Part shown: piece after piece, positions 44,691 to 55,104 of the stretch
Position numbering within the stretch: position 1 is the first letter of the stretch
Layout: every line of letters begins with the position of its first letter
NCBI GenBank assembly: GCA_016271365.2
Contig: CM028129.1
Span: forward strand, 1,003,049,501-1,003,113,500
Direction: 5' to 3'
From: Neoceratodus forsteri
Lineage: Eukaryota; Chordata; Ceratodontiformes; Ceratodontidae
DNA length: 64,000 bases
Made by a program: the position numbers and the translations under genes
The notes under the pieces: model-generated
Seen by the model: the letters and a program-made list of their open reading frames with translations, nothing else
Told to the model about the DNA's origin: nothing
Database searches by the model: none

Positions 44691-45156
44691 AACATGGCAC
44701 TTAGCCCCAGCACTTTGGGTCTAGTTTAACCAAGGAAAACTGAAGTGTGATACTCAGGATTATGACCAGAACAAAGTTTCCAACTGGCAACAACCATCAC
44801 AGTCCATTAGTAGAGGATAGTCACACCATCATTCTAAATCTAAGACCTGATCACAGAACAGTACCACCTTGGGCACATCCAGCACTTCCCAATATTGGAA
44901 TACGGGAAAAACTGGAGCACAAAGGTTTGCGCTGCACCTGCTCTTGCCTATGACCCTGAGGATGCTATATTCAGTCGGTCAGCACACTGTTGATATCCTC
45001 CGAATATAGAGGCATGTTAGTGCACTGCCCTAACATGTATCTGGGAAGTACAGGGAAGGAACAGCACTCCCAGACCCATCAGTACCAGGAACCCTCAGTG
45101 TGATATTCAGCTGGTACCATGCAAATTAGCCCACTGGGCATGCAAGGTGCTAAGGG

Positions 45157-45160
<4 letters not shown>
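44691..45160. other. No feature recognised
   Basis: No coding or repeat signal. Confidence 0.4.

Positions 45161-45188
<28 letters not shown>
45161..45188. repeat. (AT)n microsatellite
   Basis: About 14 AT units. Confidence 0.95.
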
Positions 45189-45191
<3 letters not shown>

Positions 45192-45199
45192 TGCCCATT

Positions 45200-46706
45200 A
45201 TAGGCATGGGAAGGGGTGGCAGGTTTATGCCACGCTGACAGGCTTCCCAATCCTGATTGCTCATCCCTGTAAATGAATAATTATTCCCTGGTGCCCATGG
45301 GCACCCCCTGCCCTCTGATTATCATCCCCAATAAAAGTGCTATCATGTCCTGGTGTCTAGTGGCATCCTCCACTATCCAATCGCCATGCCCATAACAGCA
45401 TAATCATTTGGCACTCCTCACTCTCCGATCCCTGTCCCCATGAAAGTAGAATCATTCACTGGTGTCCAGTGGCACCCCCCACCTTCCAGTCACCATCCCC
45501 ATAGTGTTCTCTGTAGTCCCTGGTGTCCAGTGGTACCCCTACCCTCCAATCCCTCATTGCTGTTAAATAAAAGAGGTCCCAATGTCTAGTGGAACCTGCC
45601 AACCTCTGATTACTCACTGCTGGTTAAGAAATGTATTCCCTGATGTCTGGTGACACCCCTCACCCTCCAGTTGCCCAGCATCCTAAGTTAGTGGATACCC
45701 CAATGTCCACTGGTCCCCCCTACTGACTAAGCACCCATACCTGTGGCCTCCTGGTGTCCTTGTGGCTAGTGCCCCCCCACCTACAGTGAGCACGCCAACT
45801 GTACACCCCCTGTACTGCACTAGCCAGTGTTGTGCAGATCTGCTATGGTGACCACCATGGCCCTCCTTTCACCATCTCAGCCAGCCGCTATATAGACCAA
45901 CAGAGGAGTGCATGTCCTGTGTACAGTAAAGAGAGCACGTGCACTGTAGACAGTATGTGTGCTCCCTTTAGAGTACACAGGATATGCACTCCCTGTTGGT
46001 CTATACAGCGGGCACCGAGGTGATGAGAAGATGGCTGTGCCGGTCACCATATTGAATCTGCATGGCATCGCTCAGTGCGGTATGGGGGGGTGTATGGCTG
46101 GTGGGCTTGCTGTGGGTGGGAGGGCCACTAGCCACCAGGGTGCTGGGGGTCACCAGAATGGGTGTTTGATGCATGTGGGGGGGCACTGGACACAAGGGTA
46201 TTTCACTAACTTACAGGGCCGAGCGATTGGAGAGCAGGGTGCCACTAGACACCAGGGACTGCATTCCTTAACCAGAAGCAAATGATCTTAGGGTTAAGGG
46301 GGTTCCAGTAGATACTGGGGACTTCTTTTATTTAACACTGGTGAGTGACTGGAGGACAGGGGGATGCCACTGGACACCAGAGCATGATTGTGCATTTACA
46401 GAGATGGGGATCAGAGGGCAAGGATGCCACTGGACACCAAGGCATCATGCTTTTATGGGGATGGGATTGAAATACAGGGGATACCACTGGACACCAGGGC
46501 ATGATTGTGCTTGGATGCCACTGGACACCAGAGCATGATTGTGCTTTTACAGAGATGGGGACCAGAGGGCAATGGTGCCACTGGACACCAAGGCATTACT
46601 GTGCTTTTATGGGGGACGGGATTGGAGGGCAGGGGATGCCACTGGACACCAGGGCATGATTGTGCTTTTATGTTGATGAGATTGGGGGAAGGGGATGCCA
46701 CTGGGC
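45200..46706. repeat. Large foldback with inverted minisatellite arms
   Basis: The two halves are inverted copies around an axis near 45953. The inner arms share TATAGACCAACAG..GGAGTGCAT (about 45893 and, inverted, about 46005). They also share CTATGGTGACC..CATGGCC (about 45843) with its complement (about 46045). The outer arms hold a roughly 60-bp unit, left as TGGTGTCCAGTGGCACCCCC (45240-45760) and right as its complement ATGCCACTGGACACC (46120-46706). The right array continues at 49122-49420 after an insertion. There is no transposase gene in the arms. Confidence 0.75.
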
Positions 46707-47440
46707 ATAGGTCCAAAAAGAAGCACTCAGGTAATAGCAATGAACACACTCAAACCAGTGTAAAAGTTTTAAGCAAACCTTTGTGTTTTTATTCCTGTAG
46801 ATTCAGGTAACTAGTCGAGTACATCACCAGTGTAGAAAGCCCCTAGCACCTTGGCAAACTGCCTTCAAAGGGGGAGTAGACCATATGGGGACTCAAAGTA
46901 TCATAATATGCTTAATAAAAAGTATGACATCACCTAAGTGCATCATGTGAAAATAATTAACCATATACTAACTTAAAACATATAAAGTAACAAAGTTTTT
47001 TTCTGTTTAACTTTAAAGTAATACCTATGACAATTGATATTTAAACAGTCATTCTTAATACAATTTCTAAATTTTTTGAAATACACTTATTACAGCAAAG
47101 CTTCAAAATAAACAAGCAACGAAGCTATCAGCAAAGCTTCAAAAAATAAATACAGATCAAATGCATTCAATAAACCCTTTTCCAACATTAGCTGAGGGGA
47201 TCTCCTAGACTAGGGATCAATACCAAAATCAGCTCTATATTTTGTATATGGAAAAATGCAGCTCTAAATATAATTATAATTATATGGAAGAACGCTACAG
47301 AGAAAACATTTGTAAAGAAGTAGAAAAGTGGTATCAGCAATCAAGGCCATCTTATCTGGAAGCACAGGAAGAATTTATCTGTATTCCTACAAGAACAAAA
47401 AATATAATAACATTAGTAAATTATATAAAGGATAATGACT

Positions 47441-48060
47441 TGGATTTTGCTGTTAACTGCGTTGTAATCACCCCGAGCGGTTGCCATGATGATCTTGTGA
47501 TCCTCAAGAGCATAGCTCAAGAAGTTTACGGTCAGCATGGCAACCATGAGAGGTGATTGCAACACAGTTAACAGCAAAACCCCAGTCATTATCTTTTATA
47601 GTGTACGGGGTTAGAATCTTCAAGTTAAAGCACAAAGATGACAAATTTTTACAACTCTTACCTTCAATAGCCAGACGTGACTCAGCACTCACAATTTCAA
47701 ATTTGATGTATTTTTCTGAATATCGCACCTACATTCGGGCTAACTACCACAGATACTTTGGTTTCTATCACACTGTTAAAATGATTCATGAAACAAATAA
47801 ACTGATAAACTGCTTGTTTAAACAAAAAGTCATTTAAGGGTTGCTGCTCCTGAATCAAAATGTGGTTGGACAACCACGATCATGTGCTTGTTGAGGTTGA
47901 GGTCACGTCAGCTACATGGACCTGAGGGGATATGGGAAGCAATATTTGAAGAAGATAGGAGGCACGATGATCCAAGGTGGATACCTTTTGTCTTTGTTGT
48001 TTGGCAATGAAATCAAGCCTGCTTAGTGGTGGGCTAGGTGAGGACATACTGCTGGCCATT
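47441..48060 (+). repeat. Dispersed repeat with terminal hairpin, copy 1
   Basis: Starts with an imperfect palindrome (47441-47610: GATAATGACTTGGATTTTGC ... CAGTCATTATC) and continues with about 450 bp shared with 52963-53620 at roughly 85% identity. Near its right end the - strand opens a short frame starting MSSPSPPLSRLDFIAKQQRQ (about 48045). No known family recognised. It could be a non-autonomous DNA transposon with the first exon of its parent's gene. Confidence 0.65.
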
Positions 48061-48574
48061 TTTACAGGTTTGTAACTGCACTTAAACTGCTGCTTTAGCA
48101 TGAGATTTTAAAACGATCACATGCTAACGTGACCTATATTTTGATAAAAGAATGCTGTTGGGTGAGTTCAGTTCTGTCTTGTAATCTCACCAGTCTGAGG
48201 CAGGCAAGCAAGGTTTACAGCTTTGATGACAGAACATTGAGATTACAAGATAAAAAAGGCTAGCAATCAGTGCATTATAAGGGCTCCGCATACATTATAA
48301 CTACATAATTTATACACCATGTACAAGAACTAAATACTCACAATAAGACCTTAACCCCAAGGGTGGCAGAAAGAGGGAAGTGGAGGGGGGGTAGGAAAGG
48401 TGGGAGTAGGGTGGGGGGAGAGGTAAGAGAGGAAAAAGGAGGGTGGGGAGGTGGGGGGGTTAGGGGTGATTTGGTCAGGCCTATGGCATTCCTTGGTATT
48501 TATAATACAAACATGCCTATGGCATTTCGTATTTATTTACAAAAGGGAGAATCTTAGAAAAATTTATTTGATCG

Positions 48575-49110
48575 GGATTAATCTCTACTTTCTGGATTTA
48601 AGGAAGGGTTTAAGGTCCCACTTTTCATTTAAACCCCTAGGTCTGACTGTATCAGCTCTGAAGATCCAGAAGCTTTCCCTCTGGAGCTTTTGATTCTGCC
48701 TGTCACCACCTCTCAGTAGGATTGCTACCCACTCAAGTCCCATAAATCTGAAACTACTTGGATCTGACTTATGTGCTTGCAAGAAACGTCTACCAACCGG
48801 AGTATCTGTGCTCTGATTTATGATGCACTGTATGTGTTCCTGAATGCATTCTTTAAGCATGCATGCAGTTTTACCTATATGGAACAAATTACAACTGCAC
48901 CATAAAATGTAAACAACACACATGGTGGTGCATGTAATTAAGTCATTCATCACAATTTTTCTCTGATTAGGTAATATAAGCTCCTTACCTGTTTGTATAT
49001 ACTGACATATATTGCATTTCTTGCATTTATGGACTCCTTTTGATTTGGTGGGTAGCCAAATTCTACCTGATGTGTCCTTTTTAAAAAACTGGAACGCAGA
49101 TCACTAACTT
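48575..49110 (-). pseudogene. Penelope-like element GIY-YIG endonuclease region
   Basis: On the - strand, 49100-49030 reads KVSDLRSSFLKRTHQVEFGY (end of RT). Near 49030 comes a Cys-rich stretch (HKCKKCNICQY), then VVYILWCSCNLFHIGKTACM (about 48910; GIY-YIG type, with VYI and HIGKT) and HIQCIINQSTDTPVGRRFLQ. It continues with FMGLEWVAILLRGGDRQ and GLNEKWDLKPFL (about 48610). This is the C-terminal domain of a Penelope-like element. A frameshift lies near 48955. The catalytic Tyr of the first motif is kept (VVY), the second is replaced (FHIG). Confidence 0.75.
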
Positions 49111-49121
49111 TTGGATATTGC

Positions 49122-49445
49122 GATGCCACTGGACACCAAGGCATTATTGTGCTTTTATGGGAATGGGATAAGAGGGCAGGGGATGCCACTGGACACCATG
49201 GTGTGATTGTGCTTTTATGGGAATGGGATAAGAGGGCAGGGGATGCCACTGGACACCAAGGCATTATTGTGCTTTTATGGGAATGGGATAAGAGGGCAGG
49301 GGATGCCACTGGACACCAAGGCATTATTGTGCTTTTATGGGAATGGGATAAGAGGGCAGGGGATGCCACTGGACACCAAGGTGTGATTGTGCTTTTATGG
49401 GGATGGGGATGGGGACTGGAGGATGGGGGTTTGGGGTGTCACTAG
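49122..49445. repeat. 60-bp minisatellite, right part of the foldback arm
   Basis: Five nearly identical units of 60 bp (GATGCCACTGGACACCAAGG ... GGGATAAGAGGGCAGGG). The copies are far more alike than those at 46340-46700, so this block has been homogenised or expanded recently. Confidence 0.9.
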
Positions 49446-50185
49446 GCCCCAGTGAGCAGGTGTGCTCCTCAACTGCCATTTTGGTCGTTGGCTGCAGTGT
49501 CTCCACTAGCTGCTAGGATTGCCCAGGGTAAGCCAGCCTGTTTTCTTGGGGGTAATTGCACTGTGCAAAGTGGCCTGCTCTATTTCTTTTGTGCAGTGCT
49601 AACGTGCTGAACATTGCACTGTGCCGAATTCATTTTCTTGCCCCTCCCTTTGTGCACACACTACATTATCTCCTTGTGCGTGCACTATCCCATTTAGCAC
49701 ATGCTTCTGCCCCCTTTGAATATTGAGCATGGGCACAAACCCTGGGCAAATAACACATAATCACTTTGTGCACCTGGCAAAACTCTGAATATTGGGCCCC
49801 AGGTGTCGTCTTTAGAGAAACAACAAAACAGCAGCAACAAAGGCAACACCATCAACCCAAAAAAAGTGCAAAACCCACCAAGGCAGATGAAGCAGAGGCA
49901 AAGGTAGAATGTACACTACTGGACAGCCTCAGGAGCCGCAGCAACAAGTAATCAATTTATCCAATTACAATTTATCCCCCCCCCCCCCAAGACATCCAAG
50001 TTCCAGAATGGGGACTAGCCTTTGTCTCAGATCACAAAGTCGACTAATTTAAGACATTTATTGACTTGAAGTGCATTTTCAAGAAAATAAATCTGAAAAA
50101 GCATTATAGCAACAATAGCAACAATAACACGGTGGGATATGGAAACATAACTGTGACCTCTGACTTTCACTCAGATGTACAAGCC
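49446..50185. other. No gene recognised
   Basis: The outer part of the foldback may extend a little past 49445. A C-run lies at about 49978-49988. No coding signal seen. Confidence 0.4.
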
Positions 50186-52962
50186 CTTACTCAACTGCTT
50201 GCATAATCAGATTTTGTCGGTCCAGAGGGCATTGATCCAGATGTGATCCATTCTGGTTATGAGATTGCTACACAGCAGGACTTATATCATGAAACTAAAG
50301 TTCCACCTAGAGCCACCAAGTTCAGGCCACATTTCACTTTCTGTCCAGCCAAATCATTTGGTGTTAATTACATATCATGACCTGGTTCCCAGAGATGTGA
50401 AAAATATTTTTAAATCAAAATGGGAATATCACTCATATAGTTTGACAAAGGAAGAGAGAGAGAGAGCAGCCCTTGAAGATCTCTAAAAAGTGAACACCAT
50501 AGAGATAAAGGCAGCTGGCAAGGGTGGCAAAATCTTCGTCATCAACAAGTGCCGATATGAACAAGAAATTTACCAGCAGTTGGGGATGATGTAGGGAGCT
50601 ACAGAAGACTATCAGAAGATCCAACAATGGATTTAAAAAGATCCTTTGACATTGGGGGAAAAGAAGATGCTTTGACAGTGGGGAAAATAACCAAAGCTGA
50701 ATTCTCCTACATGCAGGTGGAACATCCCAGTATACTGACTATGTATGTCCTATCAAATATTCACAAGGACCAGACCAACCCCCTGGTAGACTGATTATAT
50801 TTGGTCAAGGGTCTATTTTTATCGACTATTTTCTTAAACAACTAGTTGTTGTTCAGCCTTAGAATATGGCTGAGGTGAAACTAGTATCTCGATTGGCTGA
50901 AACAGCTAGGCACTCGGGCTGTTATTTTTCAACAACAACCGCAAAATAATGAGTGCCACTTTTCTACTGCCCCATTACTTGCTGTATCCTAGGGCTACCC
51001 CCGACATACAAAGTTCACTACCATGATTTTTTCCACCATTGCAAAGCGACTGGTAAACCAGCCGCTTTCTACTTCAATTACACCCACTCGCTTAAGCTGT
51101 CACCACCTCATCGCAACCATTTCCAAAAGAAATCTTTTTTTTTTTCTTACTCGGGCAACAGTACTACGAGCCAGTAGAACCAACTGCGACTCAGCTTGAT
51201 ACTGCCACACACAACATAACGAACACTGCTCCCCCACTGCTCCAGCCACCTTACCTTTCATATATTTTTCCCCCAAGCTCATGTCAGCTCAGACTTCTTC
51301 CCCTAAATTTCTGTGGCTGCTGACCACCTGCACAGTGTTACGCTCCAGTTGCTACCAATCCACACACAACCCGGAACGCACAGTACACCAAACGCCCGAG
51401 AGCGGGCAACATTTCAAACCACTCAGCCACAAATTATAGTACGAAAGAACGCTTGTTCTGGGGAAAGAACGCTGTCTGCATCATCACCACAATACAACAG
51501 TGGCACCCTCTACTGGCAATTCCTAGCAGTTCTGCCACTTCAGGAACTACTTTACAATAAAGATTTTTTTACAAAATTGTATCTATTTTATTCTATTTTT
51601 TTCTTAATCTTTCATATTTACACTTAAAATTGCATATCCAGCCCATATTCTAAGTGTAATAACCTTCCAGGGGCTATAATGCCCGCCGCCTGTGGCGTCG
51701 GGCCTCATTACGCCCCTGGGTGGTCCGTTATATTCCAATAACACCCACCCTGGACGGTATTATTACTTACTTCATATATTAGGGATTGGATGGGCATTTT
51801 GTCCAAACTGGAGGGGTTGGCATGGTCCTTTGATTTCATATAGCTTTCTATAGACATAATTAGTCTATATGCTAGTACACACCATGAGTTACTGTAGGAA
51901 TTATGGCCATGGAACATCATCTCACCCATTGCCAACTTGCACAAAATTTCCCTTCTGATTTTATCCTGGATGCTACCAGGATGATCCTAACCAATAAGTA
52001 TTTTGTCTCTGATAGAAAATTCTGTCTGCATACCCATGGCACACCGATGGGCATCACAATGGCCCTTTCCTACACAAACCTATTTTTGGCCTAGTGAGAG
52101 GGTAGCATCATGTTTAACCTGGCTATAAATGTGTATCTGCCCCACATTTATGTGTGGGGCAGATTTATTGAAGATATTTTGATTGTGTGGTGAGGGGACA
52201 CCCTTTCAGCATCAGCATTTATAGATGTTCTAAATGAAAATGAACTTGGTCTGAGCTTCACCTCTGCTTGTAACAGACACAGTATTACAATTTTAGATCT
52301 CCTGTTGATAGGTAAAATTGGATTACAGATCTAAACTAGAACCTATAGAGAACCAACTTCAGTCAATAGTCTTTTACATACCTCAAGTGCACATTCAATG
52401 CACTTGAAAGAGGGACTACCCTGTGGGCAATTTATAAGTCTTTGTTGAAATTGTACAAATTTAGAATATTTTGAGAGACAACCATAGGAGCTCAGGCAAA
52501 GATTCATTGTCAGCGGTTACCAAGAAAGTATCTTGAATGCAGCACTTGAAAAGGCAAGACAACTGAATCATGGCACACTTCTTAACCCCAAAGCCTGTAC
52601 TACATCCACTGAAAAATCAATTACCTTGGTAAAATCTTTCAGTCATCTAGCACCAAAAATAGCCAGTGTAGTTCATAAATACTGGCATGTTTTGGATGGA
52701 AATCCAGCCCTTAAGGAATCTGTGGGGGACAAACCAAGAGTCTCCTATAGGAGAGGAGACAATTTGGATGACACTGTGACCAGCCACCTATACCATAAGG
52801 CCTCACAAGTCAGTCAGGCTCAGTGGCTACCACCACCACCACCTCCTATTGGTGGCGTTTGCTGTGGCAATTGTAATATCTGCCACCTACTGTATGTATT
52901 CAAGATAGAAATGTTTTGCCACCGGACTTTCCCCAAAAAAATCTCTGTAAACCATAGAGGAT
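50186..52962 (+). mobile_element. Penelope-like element, split and truncated
   Basis: The + strand reads a Penelope-like reverse transcriptase in two blocks. Block one (about 50259-50847) has LTKEERERAALEDL, then AGKGGKIFVINKCRYEQEIY and SILTMYVLSNIHKDQ, and ends FIDYFLKQLV. A roughly 915-bp insertion (50848-51765) separates it from block two, which resumes TSYIRDWMGILSKLEGL and IDIISLYAS. Block two continues with THGTPMGITMALSYTNLFLA (about 52030) and RFIEDILIVW (about 52161-52190), then LGLSFTSACNRHSITILDLL. The catalytic YxDD is FIED, with Asp to Glu. The C-terminus (52533-52962) has KPRVSYRRGDNLDDTVTSHL and CCGNCNIC. The GIY-YIG domain is missing because another repeat begins at 52963. 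Confidence 0.75.
50848..51765. mobile_element. Unclassified insertion in the Penelope-like RT
   Basis: Its limits are set by the protein match on both sides. It begins TTGTTGTTCAGCC and ends GGACGGTATTATTAC. Near the right end is a strong hairpin: CCAGGGGCTATAATGCCCG and CGGGCCTCATTACGCCCCTGG (about 51668-51722). It has no recognisable protein and is probably a non-autonomous element of unknown family. Confidence 0.55.
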
Positions 52963-53625
52963 AATGACTGGGGCTCTGCTGTTAACCGTGTTGTAATCAC
53001 TTCGAGTGATTGCCATGCTGACCTTGTAAATCTAGAGAGCGTAGTTCAAGAGGTTTATGGTTGGCATGACAACCACAAGAGGTGATTGCAATGCGGTTAA
53101 CAGCAGAACCCCAGTCATTATCTTTTACAAAGTATGGGGTTAGAATCTCCAAGTAAAAGCAGAAAGATGACAAATTTTTACAACTCTTACCCTAGATAAC
53201 CAGATGTGACACAGCGCTCAAGATTTAAAATTGTATTTATTATTCTGAATATTGCACCTACATTAGGGCAAAATAACTACCAGATAAACTTCAGTTTCTA
53301 TTGCACTGTTAAAATGATTCATGAAAAAAATAAACTGATAAACTGCTCGTTTAAAAAAAAAGTAATTTAAAGGTTGCTGCTCCTGAATCAAAATGTGATT
53401 GGCCAACCCCAATCATGTGCTTGTTGAGGTGGAGGTCACATCATCTGCATGGATCTGAGCGGCAGTGGGAAGCAAACTTTGAAGGAGATAGGAGGAGATA
53501 GGAGGCACAACGATCCGAGGTGGATACCTGTGGAGTAGGCGGGGGGGGGAAATTATTTTGTTTTTGTTGTTCGGCAATGAAATCAAGACTGCTTAGTTGC
53601 GGGCTAGGTGAGGACATAGTGGTGG
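52963..53625 (+). repeat. Dispersed repeat with terminal hairpin, copy 2
   Basis: Same element as 47441-48060 in the same orientation. The palindrome at 52963-53130 (GATAATGACTGGGG ... CCCCAGTCATTATC) lies at its left end. The short - strand frame MSSPSPQLSSLDFIAEQQKQ (about 53615 downward) is kept, with an insertion of about 11 codons after QKQ. It begins exactly where the Penelope-like protein stops, so it inserted into or beside that element. Confidence 0.65.
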
Positions 53626-55010
53626 GCAAAGTCCATGCACTTCGTTCTGTGGGTACTTCCATATATGAGTAATTATACAAAGTACTCACATAATCAGTGA
53701 GTAATTCACCATAATGAATAACGCAAAGCACCACTGGTTTAAATTGACTTCACGCTGACATCGCTTTATTTTTGGACTTCAAGGTGAAGTTTGCATTGAA
53801 TCATGGGAGATGGCAGGTCACATGGGCTCTATATTGTCTTGCATAGCCTCAGTTCTGTGTAGTGGAAAGCTGGAGACAGTTTGCTCTCAGAGCTCTGAGA
53901 ATCAAACCATTGAAAAACCTTTTAAAAAGCATTTTTGAGCCACTTTTTGGGTCACAATGTGGTACACTGGTTGTAGGAAACCCTCCTATGCTCATATCAT
54001 CGAGTGTTTCATGGTTTTGTCTGAATTTTAAATGTTAATTTGTAAGATTCAGTCTGTGTATTGACAGACACTGTAGAAGTGTGCTTCGAGGGAGGGGCAT
54101 GATGTAGGGAGATTCACAGTGACTCAGTAAGAAAGGCAGTCTTGAACTGTTTTTGGGTAGCTAGTGTGTTAGCATTTGTGTGTTCATGTAAACACAGTAA
54201 TTCTTTTAGTACGTTTTGACAGGTTTTTTGGTGTTTGCTGTGGTGCTGGGCATTTTTCCAGTTGTTTTAAAGGAGTTGGTAGTACTGCACTGAACTTTAA
54301 AATTTTCTGCACATTATCTGTAGTGTGTGCGTGTGTGTGTGTGTGCATGCCATGAAGTCACACACATTTTATTGTGCCACACCGTAGTCACAGGACTCTG
54401 ATTTGAATCTCTTATCTGTCTGCAGTACTTTTTAGTGCTTCATTCTATCTTGTTCGGTAATGGACTGTTACTGCAGCTGCCCCCCCCCCATGAAAGGTAT
54501 TATTGTTCCAGTTTTGGATTTCTGATTTTGACCACTTGTTAAGGTGGTATTGTGCCTGTGCAGACGCATCTCTTAAGTGCAATCTCCATCTGTCTGTGCA
54601 TCTGCATCTCTTTAGAGCCCAATCTCCATCTGTAAGTCACAGTTTTTTGTTTGACTCCCCTTCAGAGTACTGGTGTGGTGCATATTTCAGTGTGAACATT
54701 GTACTCATTTATGTGCATTTTTAAGTCAGTGTGATCATCATGAGTCACTCACAACACAAATCACGTTCTTCATCTTCATGATCACGATTCATGAATTACA
54801 CAACTTTAAGTCTTTAAGGTGTAAGTTGCATGTAACCCTGTTTTTTTAAAGTCTTCTGTTTCATCACGAATCAGGAAAATGACTGGGGGACACCCAGTTA
54901 TATCATGTCATGTCACTCAAGATCCTTGGTGTACTCCAATGCTTCTGTTTGTGTTCACATTCTGTAGGATGCCCAACTTGAATCTTTGTGCTCATAAGAA
55001 GCCGGCCCTT
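53626..55010. other. No gene recognised; (GT)n at about 54326
   Basis: A GT microsatellite lies at about 54326-54346. The segment 54690-54790 resembles 59850-60000 (TGTACTCATT...AAGTCAG...TCACTCA...ACAAATCA.GTTCTTCA), an unclassified old repeat. Nothing else seen. Confidence 0.45.
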
Positions 55011-55104
55011 TTTAATCCTGTAGACATAGATACATAGATACATAGACAGTGTCGGCAGATAAGGTCCTATGGCCCACCCAGTCTGCCCATTTGAGCTTGT
55101 AAGT

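Larger units (their letters stand above)
46707..49121 (-). mobile_element. Penelope-like element, 5'-truncated, inside the minisatellite
   Basis: The minisatellite unit breaks at ATGCCACTGG (46693-46705) and restarts at 49122 with GATGCCACTGG. The intervening 2.4 kb ends, in - strand terms, with a GIY-YIG coding region at its upstream side. A second repeat (47441-48060) is nested inside. The shared GATGCCACTGG may be a target duplication or simply the repeat unit. Confidence 0.6.

Noticed and set aside
46453..46810. Frames through the minisatellite on both strands
   Set aside because: Both are open only because the unit length preserves frame. The peptides are simple repeat translations.
49122..49420. 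Regular 60-bp repeats, CRISPR-like at first sight
   Set aside because: The units are contiguous with no unique spacers, lie in a vertebrate context and have no cas genes. It is a minisatellite.
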